Positions 11,501 to 23,531 of a DNA stretch of 64,000 nt are shown one piece after another. The DNA lies in the NCBI RefSeq assembly GCF_001411555.2, contig NC_049916.1:4588001-4652000 (forward strand), given 5' to 3'. A program made the translations under genes and the position numbers. This stretch comes from Juglans regia (lineage: Eukaryota > Streptophyta > Magnoliopsida > Fagales > Juglandaceae). The notes beneath the pieces were generated by a model. That model had not been told where the DNA came from and did not search any database. It worked only from the letters and a program-made list of their open reading frames with translations. Each line of letters begins with the position of its first letter. Position 1 is the stretch's first letter.

Positions 11501-14500
11501 TTTATAGCTCACTCGCCTTTGCATTTGAAGTGGCATGAATGTTATCATAACTATTTCTCCCTTTTTCCTTTCTCAGTGGAATTTAAGTCAATAGTCATGG
11601 TATTAACAACTGTATCAATAGGGATGTAAGAAAAAACTGAAAAACTGACTGAACCGGTTTTGGTTCCTGGGGACAGAAACCGATTGAAAACCGGTTCGTT
11701 CCTAGTTTTCATGATTTGGAAACCGAATTGGACTGAACAAAACCGAAATATATATTTTAAATTTTTTATATTATATATATAAATTATATGCTATATATAT
11801 TGTACATATTATAAAAGAGTAATGCTAGGTACAAGTTCCAAATAAACAAACTCTGCGTAGGCCCTTTGTAAAAAAGTGGGTCTCACTAAAAAAGAATGGT
11901 TTTTTTTACACTTTTTCAAGGTGAATTTTTTTACAAAGGTTTGCGCGGAACTTGTACAAATCATTTCTCATTATAAAATTAATATAATATGAAATTTTAA
12001 TCTTACCATTTATACTTCCTTGTTATAAACTTACTCTTAAACATGAATATTAATATTAAGTTATTAAAATGTTTCTATTTAACATATTAAGTTACATACT
12101 TACATATATAATATGGTATAACATATATATATATATATTATATTTTTTGTAAGTACATTTTTTTAAGCTAAGTAGTTGGTAAGCAGTTATTTCGTAAAAT
12201 TTTTTTTTATATACTTGGAGTTAGACCTCTTACTTTGGTGGTTGCATTTGCAATCGTTTTAGCATTTTTTTTTTGTTAGATTTTGTTTATGTTGGCTAAT
12301 TGTTTTTGATATGCATGTTTTTGGCTTTTAGCCCTTAGGAATATTGTTATGTGCATTTTTTTAGTAGTTTTTTTTAAGGCATTATGAAATGCGTGTTTTT
12401 GTTTTTGTTTTTTTTTTTTCCCGATTTGGGGGAGGGGGGTTTCGAACTCCAGACCTCCATTTTGGAGGCTGGGGGTTATGCTAACCAGGTCACATGCCTT
12501 TGGCTTATGAAATGCGTGTTTTAATTTGAAGTAATTAGTGTATTTTGGCTAATTGTTTTTAGCATTTATTTGGTTAATTGGTTACATGCATGGTGTTGTG
12601 AGTTGAAAATAATGTTTTGGGTTATATCAGATTTGGACTCAAAAAATTATTCATTTGGGTCAAAAAACCAACCAGCCCAACAAAAAATCCAAAAACTGAA
12701 TCACACATGTAAAACCGAACCAAACCGAAGCCGAAAGAAAGAAAATTCTCATTCCCTGGATTAACTGGTCGATTTCAGTTACTTATAAAAAAAAAAAAAA
12801 AAAGCTGGTCGATTTCAGTTCTTAGAATTTGACTTTAGATTGGTTCGGTTCCAAAATATGTCCAAAACCGGACCAAACTGAACCGATATTACACCCCTAT
12901 GTATCAATAACATGCTTGATATTATATTGAAGGATCTGAATTCCCTTTTTTTTTTCCTGTTGTTTCCTTTAAACATTTCCTAGTGTTCGCTTTACTACTG
13001 TACATAATGGAGTATTTACGTTGTCTCTTTATTGAATTATGATGTATTCTACTTGCCTTGCAGCCTTTATTTAGTCCTTCTGTTTTAGCTGAGATTATGA
13101 GACCTGATGGCTCATCCACGATATCAGTTCTAAGTGGTGAGTCTCTGTCTGCCGAATTGGCTCATGAACTTATGAGTATTCAGGTAAATTTAAAGTCTTA
13201 GAAGTGGGTTTATTAATTACACCTGTTGCTTAGGATCCATGAAATTTCTGATGTTTTTGTATTTCCTTATTTTTGCTTTTGTCATGGACTCATCTATACC
13301 GTGGTGATATTAAGCACATGTTGACCAAGTGTTGAAATTCTAATGATCTTGTCCTTTTCTGCCATGCTGCAAGGAATTCTTCTAGCTTGGCGTTCTACTA
13401 GCATCCATATGTCACATTTTGCTTGTGGTATCAGAGGGAGCTCATGATAACATGTGGAGATTGATATCAACAGTAGGACTCTCATCTTAGTCATTACTTA
13501 GTATATTATATATATTTTTAGATGGCTCAGTTCAAGTATGCTATAGCCGTTGCTTGTTTGAATAGCAAATTGAATGAACTGTTATTTTTAAATATCATGT
13601 GCTTAGACCATCTGTTTAGATATGATGTTTCAGATTTCTGTTCCTTACACGTTTGAATGTGGTTCCTGCATTGAAATGTGGCTCTTAAGCGTATCTGATC
13701 TTCATTCATAACTTGTGCCTCCCAACTCACTGTTTTGCTCTGTTTTTTACATGTATGTTTTTGATCGAGTGCTTATTGTTTCTCCATTTGTAATTGTTAC
13801 TGTTGCTCCTTTCTTGAAGAATAGTGCACCATGAATTACCCTTTCACTAGAGGTGATACCTGCCCCCCGCATGGGCCAGGGGTAGGGTTTGCACCCCTGC
13901 ATCCCGCCCCTGGGAGGCGGGGGCGAGGCCTCTCGCCCTGGTGCCGGGGGGCAGGGTCAAAGATCTCATCCGCCCCACCCCCCACCTAGTCCAATGGTAC
14001 CCATGGCCCATTGGGCCTAAAAACTATTTTTGGACCCAAATTATCACAGAATTTAAATTGTAAATTAAAATTTGTAAATATAACCATAATTTAAAAACTA
14101 AGTTATTAGTTTTTAAATTTGTTAGAATTGTATATAAATATACACAATTTATTTATATTTATATAAATATTTATAAATATATATTTATTTATATAAATAT
14201 ATGTCCCAGCAGGGCGGGGTCAGTCCGCCCCCCGCCCCACGTGCGTGCGGGGTGTGGGCCCCCACTGCCCACCCCTATGTTTGACTGCCTATGCACATAC
14301 TGCTTTGTTACACCAATAGGTGGCAATTCCAGTTACAACTAAGTTATTTGTAGAATTGCAAAGATCCACAGAACATACAATCTGCCCCTTTTTCTTGAAT
14401 AATATCTATCTTGCCTAGCTTCCATCTGAAGTTTAAATCTACTAGTATTAGGGTTTCATAACAACTAACAAAACTGATTATTACATGGAAACTAAAAACT

Positions 14501-16359
14501 TGGATTGAAGTAAAAGTTACTGAGCATCACGAGTTTCTTAGTTTCATTAAGGATGTAGGGGTCTTACCAAATAGGATGGGAAAATTCATATTTCTTGTGT
14601 TGGTCTTAGCTTTTGGATCTGCATTAATTGCTTTTAGTTGCTTTTGTGGGAATTCCTCTTTTTATTTTTTCTTCTGCCACAATTTTTACCCCATGATCTT
14701 TTACATCAAGTCTCTATGCAGGTTGACTTGTTGAAACATGGCATACCTGACCCATCTTCAATATTTCCTTCTCATACCCAGAGCTCAAATATGGGGCCTG
14801 AAAAGGAAAACAAAGATAAAGTTACTAAAAGTGAAGAGTATATGGCTGTTCCAATTTTTGTCCATACAAAGTGAGTGATCTTTTCTCAACACAAAATAAA
14901 TGGAGAAAATACTTAATTTATGATAACATAACATGGGAAGTTAGAGGAAATATTTGAAGATATGACAGAGCACAGAAACGATTCATTATATTCTCTTTGT
15001 ATCTGTTTTTGCTTGTTTCTATATAATGCCATTTTTCTCTATAACTATCTAAAAATTAGTAAATGAAACTATTTGCACTTCAATAGTTTTGCTATCTTAT
15101 ATTATTTTAAAATTCTTCCATACACAAGGTTAGAGCAATAGAAGCAACTAATCTATTTGTACTTTCCCTTTCTGCAGATTTCATGACGAAGACTTCAGTC
15201 CACGTAATTTTTTCCAAATGAGGAAGTCCATTTCACACTATTTCAGCACGTCTTCATTCATAAGAGACAAAACTGGAGGCATTACCAAAGATCAACCACT
15301 TTCATCTGCGGCTTCTGGTATTCAGCGTAATGATCCCGATTCCCTGTGGCCGGATTTGTTCGTTATTCCACGTAAGAAGAAGGATGATTCCCCAAGAGAT
15401 CAATATGAAAGTTACATTTCCGCGCTATGGAAATTGAGGGACCAGGTCTGTCTGTCTGTCTCAACAAAGAAAGACACCTATAAAGCCCTAATATGAATAC
15501 AGATACATATTCAATATGATATATCAATTCTAGAAACTTAAAATGTTAATCAATTTATATATTATATTTACCCAGAAAAAAGATCTATATACTATATAAT
15601 TTTCAAATCATGGAGCTTTGTTCTTGTGATTATGTTATTATTAGATGAGAATTAAATAACCAATTAAATAAAAAATAATGTAGAATTAAATTACTAATTT
15701 AAGTCTTAAATTAGTAGTCTTTGAGTTTGCAAAATGCATGCATTTATGGTTTTATCAACCTTTGTTTTCAACTTCTGTAACTAGAAGATTCAATAATGTT
15801 ATCGAATGATATTGTAGGAAAAAAATGGTTCACAAAAATGGGCTTGGGCTTTTTTGTTCTTGTTTGTGTTTGTGTTTGTGTTTTGTTTTTTGTGGTAGAT
15901 GAATAAAATGAATATAAAGCATTTTACAGATCTTTAAAAAATCTTAAACATATCTAAGGACATTTTAAAATATTTTTTTTAAAAAAAAAAAAAAATTACA
16001 TATTATATTTAACTAAGTATCTGATACTGATGTGAATACTCGTGTCAGATATGTGATTCCAGACACAGAAGCATGTGATTGCTGCATTCACCGTGTTAAC
16101 ACTTTTTTGTATTTTGTAATTTTATGTGTAGAAAAGTTGTCTTTAATTTTTAATCAATTTATCAAGATGAAATATAGATAAAATTGAAGTAATTTTTCTC
16201 ATACAGGTTATATCCATGAATGGCCCTTCTTTTGCAAGGACTGTATCTGAACGTGATTGGTTGAAGAATTCTGCTAAGATTTGGGAACTTGTGAAAAACT
16301 CCCCAATTATTGCAGAGTACTGCAGAACACTTCAAAGTTCGGGTCTATTTAGGAGGTAA
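8597..16359 (+). CDS. SMG9: SMG9, nonsense-mediated mRNA decay factor
   Basis: SMG9 pairs with SMG8 and binds the SMG1 kinase, controlling UPF1 phosphorylation in nonsense-mediated decay. Eight coding exons: 8597-8830, 9290-9398, 10686-10801, 13064-13183, 13386-13472, 14722-14870, 15178-15445 and 16207-16359. All are GT-AG with matching phases, giving 411 aa. Residues 93-101 (GPTGVGKST) are a P-loop and LLDTQ at 149-153 is the Walker B/G3-like segment, as expected for the SMG9 G-like domain. Exon 5 is only 87 bp and is easily missed; without it the VVSEG strand and helix are lost. The N-terminus (1-75) is Gly/Ser/Pro-rich and low complexity. The ATG at 8597 is the first in frame. Introns 3 and 5 carry transposons. 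Animal SMG9 is longer, mainly in the disordered N-terminus. Confidence 0.92.
9812..9935 (-). mobile_element. LINE 3'-end fragment in SMG9 intron 2
   Basis: Read on the minus strand it ends with the pattern 'acttgggcttatgcctaatta ... aataaattttatttt', the 3' UTR motif shared by all LINE tails in this window (compare 53580-53860). Short, 5'-truncated, non-coding. Confidence 0.6.
11030..11150 (-). mobile_element. LINE 3'-end fragment in SMG9 intron 3
   Basis: On the minus strand: 'acttgagctttgcctacttc', then AATAAAACTTCTTG, ACCTATAAAA and a poly(A) tract (poly(T) at 11029-11037 on the plus strand). Same 3' motif as the other LINE tails. 5' extent uncertain. Confidence 0.6.
11817..11969. mobile_element. 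Mutator-like MITE nested in the hAT-like element
   Basis: 153 bp. Ends GAGTAATGCTAGGTACAAG and (reverse complement) GAGAAATGATTTGTACAAG are good terminal inverted repeats. Flanked by perfect 9-bp copies of ATTATAAAA at 11808-11816 and 11970-11978. Non-coding. Confidence 0.85.
12400..12504 (-). mobile_element. tRNA-derived SINE nested in the hAT-like element, 18-bp target duplication
   Basis: On the minus strand it shows an A-box-like TGGTTAGCATAA and a B-box-like GAGTTCGAAAC about 40 bases apart (RNA polymerase III promoter), then a poly(A)-rich tail (poly(T) on the plus strand at 12400-12419). Perfect 18-bp flanks beginning TTATGAAATGCG lie at 12382-12399 and 12505-12522. About 105 bp between the duplications, short for a plant SINE, so possibly 5'-truncated or a minimal type. 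Confidence 0.82.
13848..14277. mobile_element. GC-rich hAT-like non-autonomous element in SMG9 intron 5
   Basis: 430 bp with strikingly GC-rich, mutually inverted ends: TAGAGGTGATACCTGCCCCC on the left and ...GCCCACCCCTA on the right (reverse complement TAGGGGTGGGC). The centre is AT-rich. Flanking 8-mers CCTTTCAC and TGTTTGAC match at 5 of 8 positions, consistent with an old hAT target duplication. No coding frame. Terminal form resembles the element at 11619-12899, but the internal sequence differs. Confidence 0.65.
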
Positions 16360-16362
16360 CCT

Positions 16363-16397
<35 letters not shown>

Positions 16398-18323
16398 TTG
16401 CTATATCAAACAATGGGCGGTTTTTATCTTTTATTTTTTGGCTCAATGTAGCTTCCTTTAACGATTTTATTATAACAGAAAAGTGAATTTTACCCTCCCT
16501 AATCCTCGCTTAACAATGGGTAGTGAGGTGATTTCAGATATTCTGTGAATAGTAGTGAAAAAATAATGATAAAATATTAAATAGTAATAAAAAATAGTAA
16601 AAAGTATGTGAAAAGTAATGAATAATAGTGGAGTATGCTCAGAACATTCCACTACCCAAACGGAGGCCGTCGCCTTTACAAATTGTTTAATTGTTTGAAA
16701 AAATTGCCCCCTCATTTATATTTCGTCCATCAAAAACCTGCAGACTAAATTATAACTTGCATCTCAAATTGTTTGCTATTGAAGATGATTTTGTCGATAC
16801 AAAAGGGAAAATAAAAACATTGATCACTATACGACAAGAGTCATATCAGTAATTTTTGTTTGTGGATTAACAAAAGGAAAATGATGGGCCTATAACTATT
16901 TTTACTATAATTTATAACAATTATATTATAGTTTTTATAATCTTTTATACAACTATATTTTGAGAGGCATTTTTATAAAATAACTTATAAAAATAATATT
17001 ATGTAACATAAATATTTCCATTTTAAAACATTATTATATTAAAAAAAAAAGTTGTAGAAATAATTGTGCGTGGATCATTACTCAATCTTCCCATATATTT
17101 TTTTTTTTCATTTTTCATAACAAAATTAAGGTGAAATAATCATTTTGATACATACCACGGGAGTATCACTTCAGAAGACCTTCATAGTAACGTATGATGA
17201 GAGCCCACAACACCAACACAAACACCACATATTCTTCTGGTGTATTTCAAATTGAACGCAATAGAGTAATATTTAAAAAAAGATTCAATTCAGAAAGGTT
17301 AGAAACCGACTTGATTCTGATGAACTTATTTAATCATTCACTAAGTTTGCTTCAATTGATTGATTTAAGCTAATTCAGACCGATTCTAGACAATTTTAAA
17401 CCAATTACAACAAATTCAGAACTATATTTCTTTTTAAACTAGTTTTTTCTTCTAATTTATTGTACAAAGATATGATAGAATTAGACATATATTAATTTTT
17501 TTCATCATTGTATTCAATAAGAATCACAAAAAATTTAAAAGATAAAACATGTGTTTCTTTAATATTAATTTTCTTTAATGATCTTTATCTTCTTCGTATA
17601 AGGCAAGAACTGAAATTATTTATATTCGTATAATATTTTTATTGAGCCAAGTCAATGAATTTATATTTTGTACTCTTTTATACATGATATTAAGAACTTG
17701 AATTGCATTATATATAAATTTTAATATTTTTTTTTTATCAACATTAAAATGATTCAATCACTCAATCCTTATCCGATTCCAACTTTTCGAGCCTTGATTT
17801 AACTTTTTTTGATAAGTCCTTGATTTAACTTTTTAGCAGACTCATATCATATTTATCCCACATTTTTTTTTTTTTTTTGATAAACAGGAAACATTCATTC
17901 AAATCAAATAGAATCCTTACAAATAGATTTCTTATCAAGCCAAATAGCTTGACTTACAAATGAAGGACAATAATCCCACCACATCACAACATCATCAAAG
18001 GTCTGCGGCAAAGTATTCATTTTGGATTTTGATCTTCATGTTTACCATGTATTTTTTTTTGTAAGCTTGTATTCTTTTCTCTTCTTTTTTGTAAGCTTGT
18101 ATTCTTTTTTTATATTTCAATGAAACATTTACAGTTCCATTATAGGCTAAGACGGCATGATAACGCCACCACCAACATTGAATCCAAGATTGGTTGCCAC
18201 AAGATGTGGGCATGAGAGAGAGAGAGAGAGATTATCGGGAATAAATTAACAAACGAGAGACCAAAAAAATCAAACCATGCCACAGCAGGAAATAATATTC
18301 TCACTGGAGAGAGTAGCAATTCA
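16360..18323. other. Convergent intergenic region between SMG9 and GT47 gene
   Basis: Holds both 3' UTRs. It begins with a (TA)n tract at about 16364-16393. About 16490-16675 is MITE-like, with GGGTAGTG near one end and CACTACCC near the other. About 16880-17090 is another inverted-ended AT-rich stretch. 17865-18000 begins with a poly(T) run and resembles a LINE 3' tail on the minus strand. A (GA)n tract at about 18212-18230 lies in the GT47 3' flank. No host gene found. Confidence 0.5.
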
Positions 18324-21300
18324 TTAAGATAAGAGACCTGAGCTCGTAAAGTTGGCTTGCCTGCAATCACAAGAGCACAGGCTTCTAGAATCTTTTACCA
18401 CGCGCTGAGATCTCCGGATGTGGAGCTTGATATTCACCAACTTACCAGCCATCTGTTGAATGAAAAAAATAAGGGTAAATCATAATTTCAAACTTGGAGT
18501 TTCTAATAAACATTATAATCGACCCAAGCCACATCTGCACTTCTACCTTTTTTTTTTTTTTTTGATAAGTAATAAGAAATTTTATTCCCCAGAATAGGCA
18601 AAGCCAAAGTACTCAGGACGTATACAAAGGAAACATCTGCACTTCTACTTTAAAAGGACTGATGAAGGTGTGATAAAGAACTCAATCAAAGCATTATAAA
18701 ATGCATTTCCAACTAGTAAGAAAGTTATGTGGGACTTGACATTCAGTGTGCCTCTATCATATTCAATTTACCGCTCTCATCCAACATGGAAAGTTAGTGG
18801 GACATTACAGTCTCCCCACCCGATGTAGGACTGCAAACTTGAAATGATTTTAGATGTCTTGGCCAAAACTTCAGGTGCTACACCTAAAAAGGGCATCATC
18901 GATGTAGGACGGACTCGATATTTGTCAGCTTGAAGTCAAGTTTAAAAATAAATGTTCCTACTCCGCATAATGTTTCTGAACATTACTCCCTCAAAATATA
19001 CCTAAAAACAAAATACAACCAATGGATAACTTCTTAATTGAGGAAGAGAAATAACAAACCATTCTCCAAACCAAATCTTCTGGACCCAAAGGCTGAGCTG
19101 GACTGGAATACAGAAAATGCCCAGAGTACTGCAAAAATAAAGATCATATCATGGGTCCCCTCAGAGAAATACCTCAATTACCAATCCTTATTTAAACGAC
19201 TCATGTTCAGCAAATATATGCGGGCATATTCAACAAATAAAATTGCAAAGCTATGGCACTAAGAAGCAAAATGCAGCAGCATTTCCAAATCACTAAAACC
19301 TTCATTCCAGTCTTGGAAAAAATAAAAATTGTAAAACATTTCTTTCTGCAATCCAATGGAAACAGAATGATTAAAGAACATAGCCCCAAACTGCTTGCAT
19401 CTAATTCAACAATTTAATATGATATAAAGATATCATTACGACTTCAAATTCAAGTCACAAACCTTCGCTAGATTTTGTTGCATTTCTCTGATACGAGCAG
19501 GGTGAATACCTCGTAGAAATGTTAAAAACCTTCCTGGTTGTACAGCATCAGTGGACGAAACAAATAGAGCTATCTGCATAGGAGGATAACAGGATCTAAT
19601 CCATCTATTACCCAAACATTGAGACACTAAAAAATAACATCATCAAAGTTATTCACTTCTCTTCTTCCACAATGGATTGAAATAAATCATCTCCATTGTG
19701 TATGACATAACAACATTCAACCAATATTATGTATATGTAACCAAACCAACACTAAGAATTTATTTGACAGGCTAAGACAGCGGTCATTTCCTTTTGTTTG
19801 ACAACCCATTGAATGTAGGCATATTGCTCACAATTTACCACTTCCAACATCCAATTGTAGAAATCTTAAAAAGTACATTTTGAATTTGGGATGATGCTTT
19901 ATTTGTATTCCCTGATATTGTCATGAGAAGAATCAAGGGAAGCAATAACAGAACAATCTCTAAGAAAGCATACATACCTTTCTGTAATCAAGCATCCCTT
20001 CAAAAGGAAGCTCCAATTCGTCACTAACTATGACAGGGATGCATCCACTAACAATAGCATCAAACAATCTAGCAGATGAGGGGGTATCACCAGCTGGGCT
20101 TAAGCAAAAGATAGACCTGATTACAAATGAAAGAATTCAACCACTTGACAAAGTATACAGTGTGGTTACCCCATGAAAAATAGTAAGCATCTGTTTATAT
20201 TACTTGCGCATGCCATTCTGAGCTGCTGCTTTGCCTCCCTCTCCAGCTGTTCCCTCCTCTATAACTACACCCTCAGCACCACTTAATTCAGCTACAAGTT
20301 TAGCACGTACTTTTCCTCCCTAAAAAGGAACAAAATCAGCATAAGCTTGAAACATATCAAATATGTACAAGCAAATAAAATATCAAGACACAAGTAATCT
20401 TTAGGACATAAAATAAAAAAAATCTGTAATCAAAGACATCATAATTCATGGTCCAGGAGTTAAAAAGAAGAGATGAAAAGACCAACTAAATTTCTTACCA
20501 ATGAATATCAAGTTCCTAGACATTTTAAAGCAGTTCTGTACTTCTACATTATGATAAAAACAGATAAATAAATAAATATACAAAAACATATCTCCTAGAT
20601 CTTTATCCTCTTTTCTGTGTCCTTATTCTTCCCTTAAAGTTTGCCCATTGGACACCCCAAAATAGCATCAGATCTATAATATCCTGGCTGTCAACTACAA
20701 TAATACCATCAACTCAAATATATTTTTAGCTGTCTCCCCATGTACTTCTTGGTCAACACCCTTTTTTAACAAAATCTTACTTATCCCAAAAACAAAAAAA
20801 ATTGGGGCCATCTGAAAAGTATTACAGATACTTTTTTTTATCAGTAAGAACTTTATCAATGAGAAAGTAGGCATAGCCCAAGTACAAAGGCCATATATAA
20901 GAGCAACACCTAAAAAAAGTTTTATGGATATTAAAGTTGCAATCCCCCCACAAAGTAAGAAATTTGCAACCAATAATCATTTATTCCCTTCTCAGAAAAG
21001 CCATTCTCCTCAGCATGTTTGCAAGTAACCAAAGAAATTCCAATCATCCCCATACAAGAAATATCCTAAAATAGTTATTCATGTCATACTTTAATATAAC
21101 TAATTTGAGAAACCTGTCTTTACTAAAAGATTCTATAAAAGGAACCTTGTTCAGAATTGCAGCAGTGACCAAATCTCAAAAAGTCAGTACAGTCACCTCA
21201 TGCTATATGAGTTCCAAAAGGTAAGTGCCCAGCCAAAGGTGTGAATAAATAACTAAATACCAGTGGAGAATTTCTTAATTTCATGTATGAACCGATTAAA

Positions 21301-23531
21301 ATAATCATAGAATAACAATAACTCTTACAGCATTTCTTTTAAGACGACCCCGGAAAAAGAGTAGAGTTGTTCTCTTAGAATAACTTTCTGATAAGCATTT
21401 GGCATCACATAAATCAACATTGGCAACATAAGGAAGAATTAGGTCTTTCTCCAGAAAAACCTGTCCTGGCTTGTACCTGAATGAAGAAAAAAAAATCACT
21501 TAATAGTTAATCACAGCATTAATGAATAATGGACCTCTAAAAATAGGTTCCTTGGAAACTTAAATAGTCACCAGTTGCCCGTAGAGTCCATATCTGGTAG
21601 CAGCCAAATTGCATTCTTCATGAATTTGCGAACAGATTTGAAAGACCAGGGATGATGAACTGGGAGTATGTGATCCCTTCCGCCAGATCGCTTCCATGCA
21701 GGCTGATTGGTCACCCAATTCAGAGCTTCCTATACCACAGGTAAGAGTATGCCAGAGCTTTAAGAAAAATAAGAGAATTTTACAATTTTACAAGGAGAAT
21801 TCTCAAAGGTTGAAATGCCAAAAACATAAAAGGGCACAAAAACCTATTCAAAGGGTCAATATATGAGGTTTCATCTCCAACAACTCAGGCCGTGGATAGG
21901 TTTTTCCCTTTACATGCTCCATCCCTTGTTCACAAGAGGAGGAGGAGATGTGATTTGATATAACGATTTTAGCAAAATTCTGGCCAAGGACATAATTACA
22001 TATATCCATTCAACAAATCAATACAAATTAAGTGTCCCAACTTATGACTAACCAAATAAATTCTTTTTTTTTTCTTGTTTTTGACAATGTTAAAACTCAC
22101 CAAGGTAGGACCCCTCAGATCCACCTTTGGGGAGTATATCCTGGATAGACCCTCCAGAATCGTGTATCAGCTAAGCCAGGAAAAATCTTAACACAGAATC
22201 GCATAGGATGTCAGAGTCTACAGCACATCCCAAGCTAGTCCTTTGATTACCAGGCTGCAGCTTGACTAGAACTAACGAAATGATATTTGTGACAGAAAAA
22301 TACAACTACCCATTTAAAAAAAGAGTTAGTCTACATACAGTCCTCAAATGGAGACTGCTTATGCAAGCCCATACAGTTATGTTTTAAAAAAACTTAAAAT
22401 CAATAATATCCTTTTTAAAATGATTTTTTTCCATTTTATCCCAATTCATCAATGGGACTGCACATGCAATCCCCCACTTAAAACTGTAAATAGAATTTCT
22501 CTTAAAAAAAAATACGGCTTTACTACTTCCAAAGACAACAAACAATCGGAAGGGCTTTGTATTTGCGATTACGAACTTAAATCAGGCCAATTCCAACTTT
22601 AGGAATTCCATCTCAAAACATATATACAGATATTACGTAAAATAGATACAGAATGGCATACAGAAACAACAGAGTAATTTTTTTTTTTAAACAGCGACAA
22701 TAAAAAAGAAACGTAAAGCTTGGAAGATCACTCACACCCTGTAAAGCGCTTTGCATTGTTGTTTCTCCATCAAGAAGAAGCTTATGGTGGTGAAGAATGG
22801 TATGTAGAAGAGGTCTGCCTCCTCCTGCCTATTAACTCTCACCACATTCTTCAACAATCTCTCCGATTCCGGCTCAATTAAATCCATCCACAGCCAGTAA
22901 TCAATTGAATGCTACATGTATTTACAAAAAAAAAATATCATTCCTCTCCAATTTTCCTTCCATTTCTTTTTTTTTTCCCTCCTTTTCCCTCGTTTCTTTT
23001 CTCGGTAGCCAAAAAGGATAAAAAATAGCAACAACAACGGGTAATAAAAATTGATTTTTAAAATGAGAGAACCTGCTCAATTAAGCGGTGGACGGGGCTG
23101 CCATTGGAGGTGAGATTGGAGGTGTCTCTGTAAGTGTTCCGAAACAGCCACAGGAGATCGTAGGTGAACTTGCTCGGCATCTCGTACACGTAAACCCTAA
23201 TCGGCATTGCGGCGGGGAAGTACGGGTCTACCCACATCCTCTCGCTCTCTATCCTATGCATCGACTCGTCGAGGTCTCTAACAACGTCGTCAGTCGCAAT
23301 GACACCGCGGGCTGGAGGAGATGATTTGGGTGCCCGGTGAAGGAGGAAGTGCTCCAGCGAAACGACGAAGGAGGTCTCGGGTTTCCGGGTCTGGTGAGAG
23401 AGAGTGGAGGGGACGGCTCCATGGGATAGGGAGAAGAGGTAGTAGAGGATGTAGAGAGCAAGGAGAGAAAGGGTAATGAGGAGGAGGAGGATTGGGGAGG
23501 ACCTGGATCTTGGGCTCTGCTTTCCTGCCAT
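18324..23531 (-). CDS. GT47 family (exostosin-like) glycosyltransferase
   Basis: Golgi type II membrane glycosyltransferase of family GT47, the plant group that builds cell-wall polysaccharides such as arabinan, xyloglucan and xylan side chains. Nine exons: 23531-23073, 22911-22738, 21729-21572, 21476-21329, 20319-20204, 20116-19978, 19573-19463, 19128-19060 and 18452-18324. All are GT-AG and in phase, 500 aa. Residues 1-11 are basic and cytosolic, 12-38 form a transmembrane anchor, and the exostosin fold starts near [14 protein letters not shown] (about 110). The sugar-nucleotide-binding signature [17 protein letters not shown] is at residues 361-377 and is intact. The C-terminus is Cys-rich (CSCDC near 484-488). 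From memory the best Arabidopsis match is At5g16890, whose donor and acceptor sugars I cannot state. Introns contain a LINE tail and a MITE. Start ATG 23531 precedes the anchor and has no in-frame alternative upstream in view. Confidence 0.92.
18545..18640 (-). mobile_element. LINE 3'-end fragment in GT47 intron 8
   Basis: On the minus strand: 'gtactttggctttgcctatt', then AATAAAATTTCTTATTACTT and poly(A) (poly(T) at about 18548-18562). Lies in the last intron (18453-19059). The rest of that intron, to about 18990, holds unassigned repeat-like sequence. Confidence 0.62.
20828..20915 (-). mobile_element. LINE 3'-end fragment in GT47 intron 4
   Basis: On the minus strand: 'tgtacttgggctatgccta', then a T/A-rich end closing with AAAAAAA. 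Same LINE 3' motif as at 53580-53860. Inside the intron 20320-21328. Confidence 0.6.
22323..22501. mobile_element. Mutator-like MITE in GT47 intron 2
   Basis: 179 bp with inverted ends GAGTTAGTCTACATACAG and (reverse complement) GAGAAATTCTATTTACAG, continuing through a second matching block around GCAAGCCCAT / GCAGTCCCAT. Flanks are identical 9-mers TTAAAAAAA (22314-22322 and 22502-22510), though these are low complexity. GAG...CTC ends match the elements at 5078 and 11817. Confidence 0.75.

Larger units (their letters stand above)
11619..12899. mobile_element. hAT-like non-autonomous element in SMG9 intron 3, 8-bp target duplication
   Basis: Ends are TAGGGATGTAAG and its near-mirror ATTACACCCCTA. 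Both subterminal regions repeat GAACCGGTT/AACCGAACC words in opposite orientation. Identical 8-bp flanks TGTATCAA lie at 11611-11618 and 12900-12907, as for hAT transposition. 1281 bp with no transposase frame, so mobilised in trans if at all. It contains two later insertions, at 11817-11969 and 12400-12504. Confidence 0.88.

Noticed and set aside
18140..18370. 76-codon ORF overlapping the GT47 last exon
   Set aside because: It is in another frame; the CSCDC-containing frame continues correctly from exon 8 and stops at 18324.
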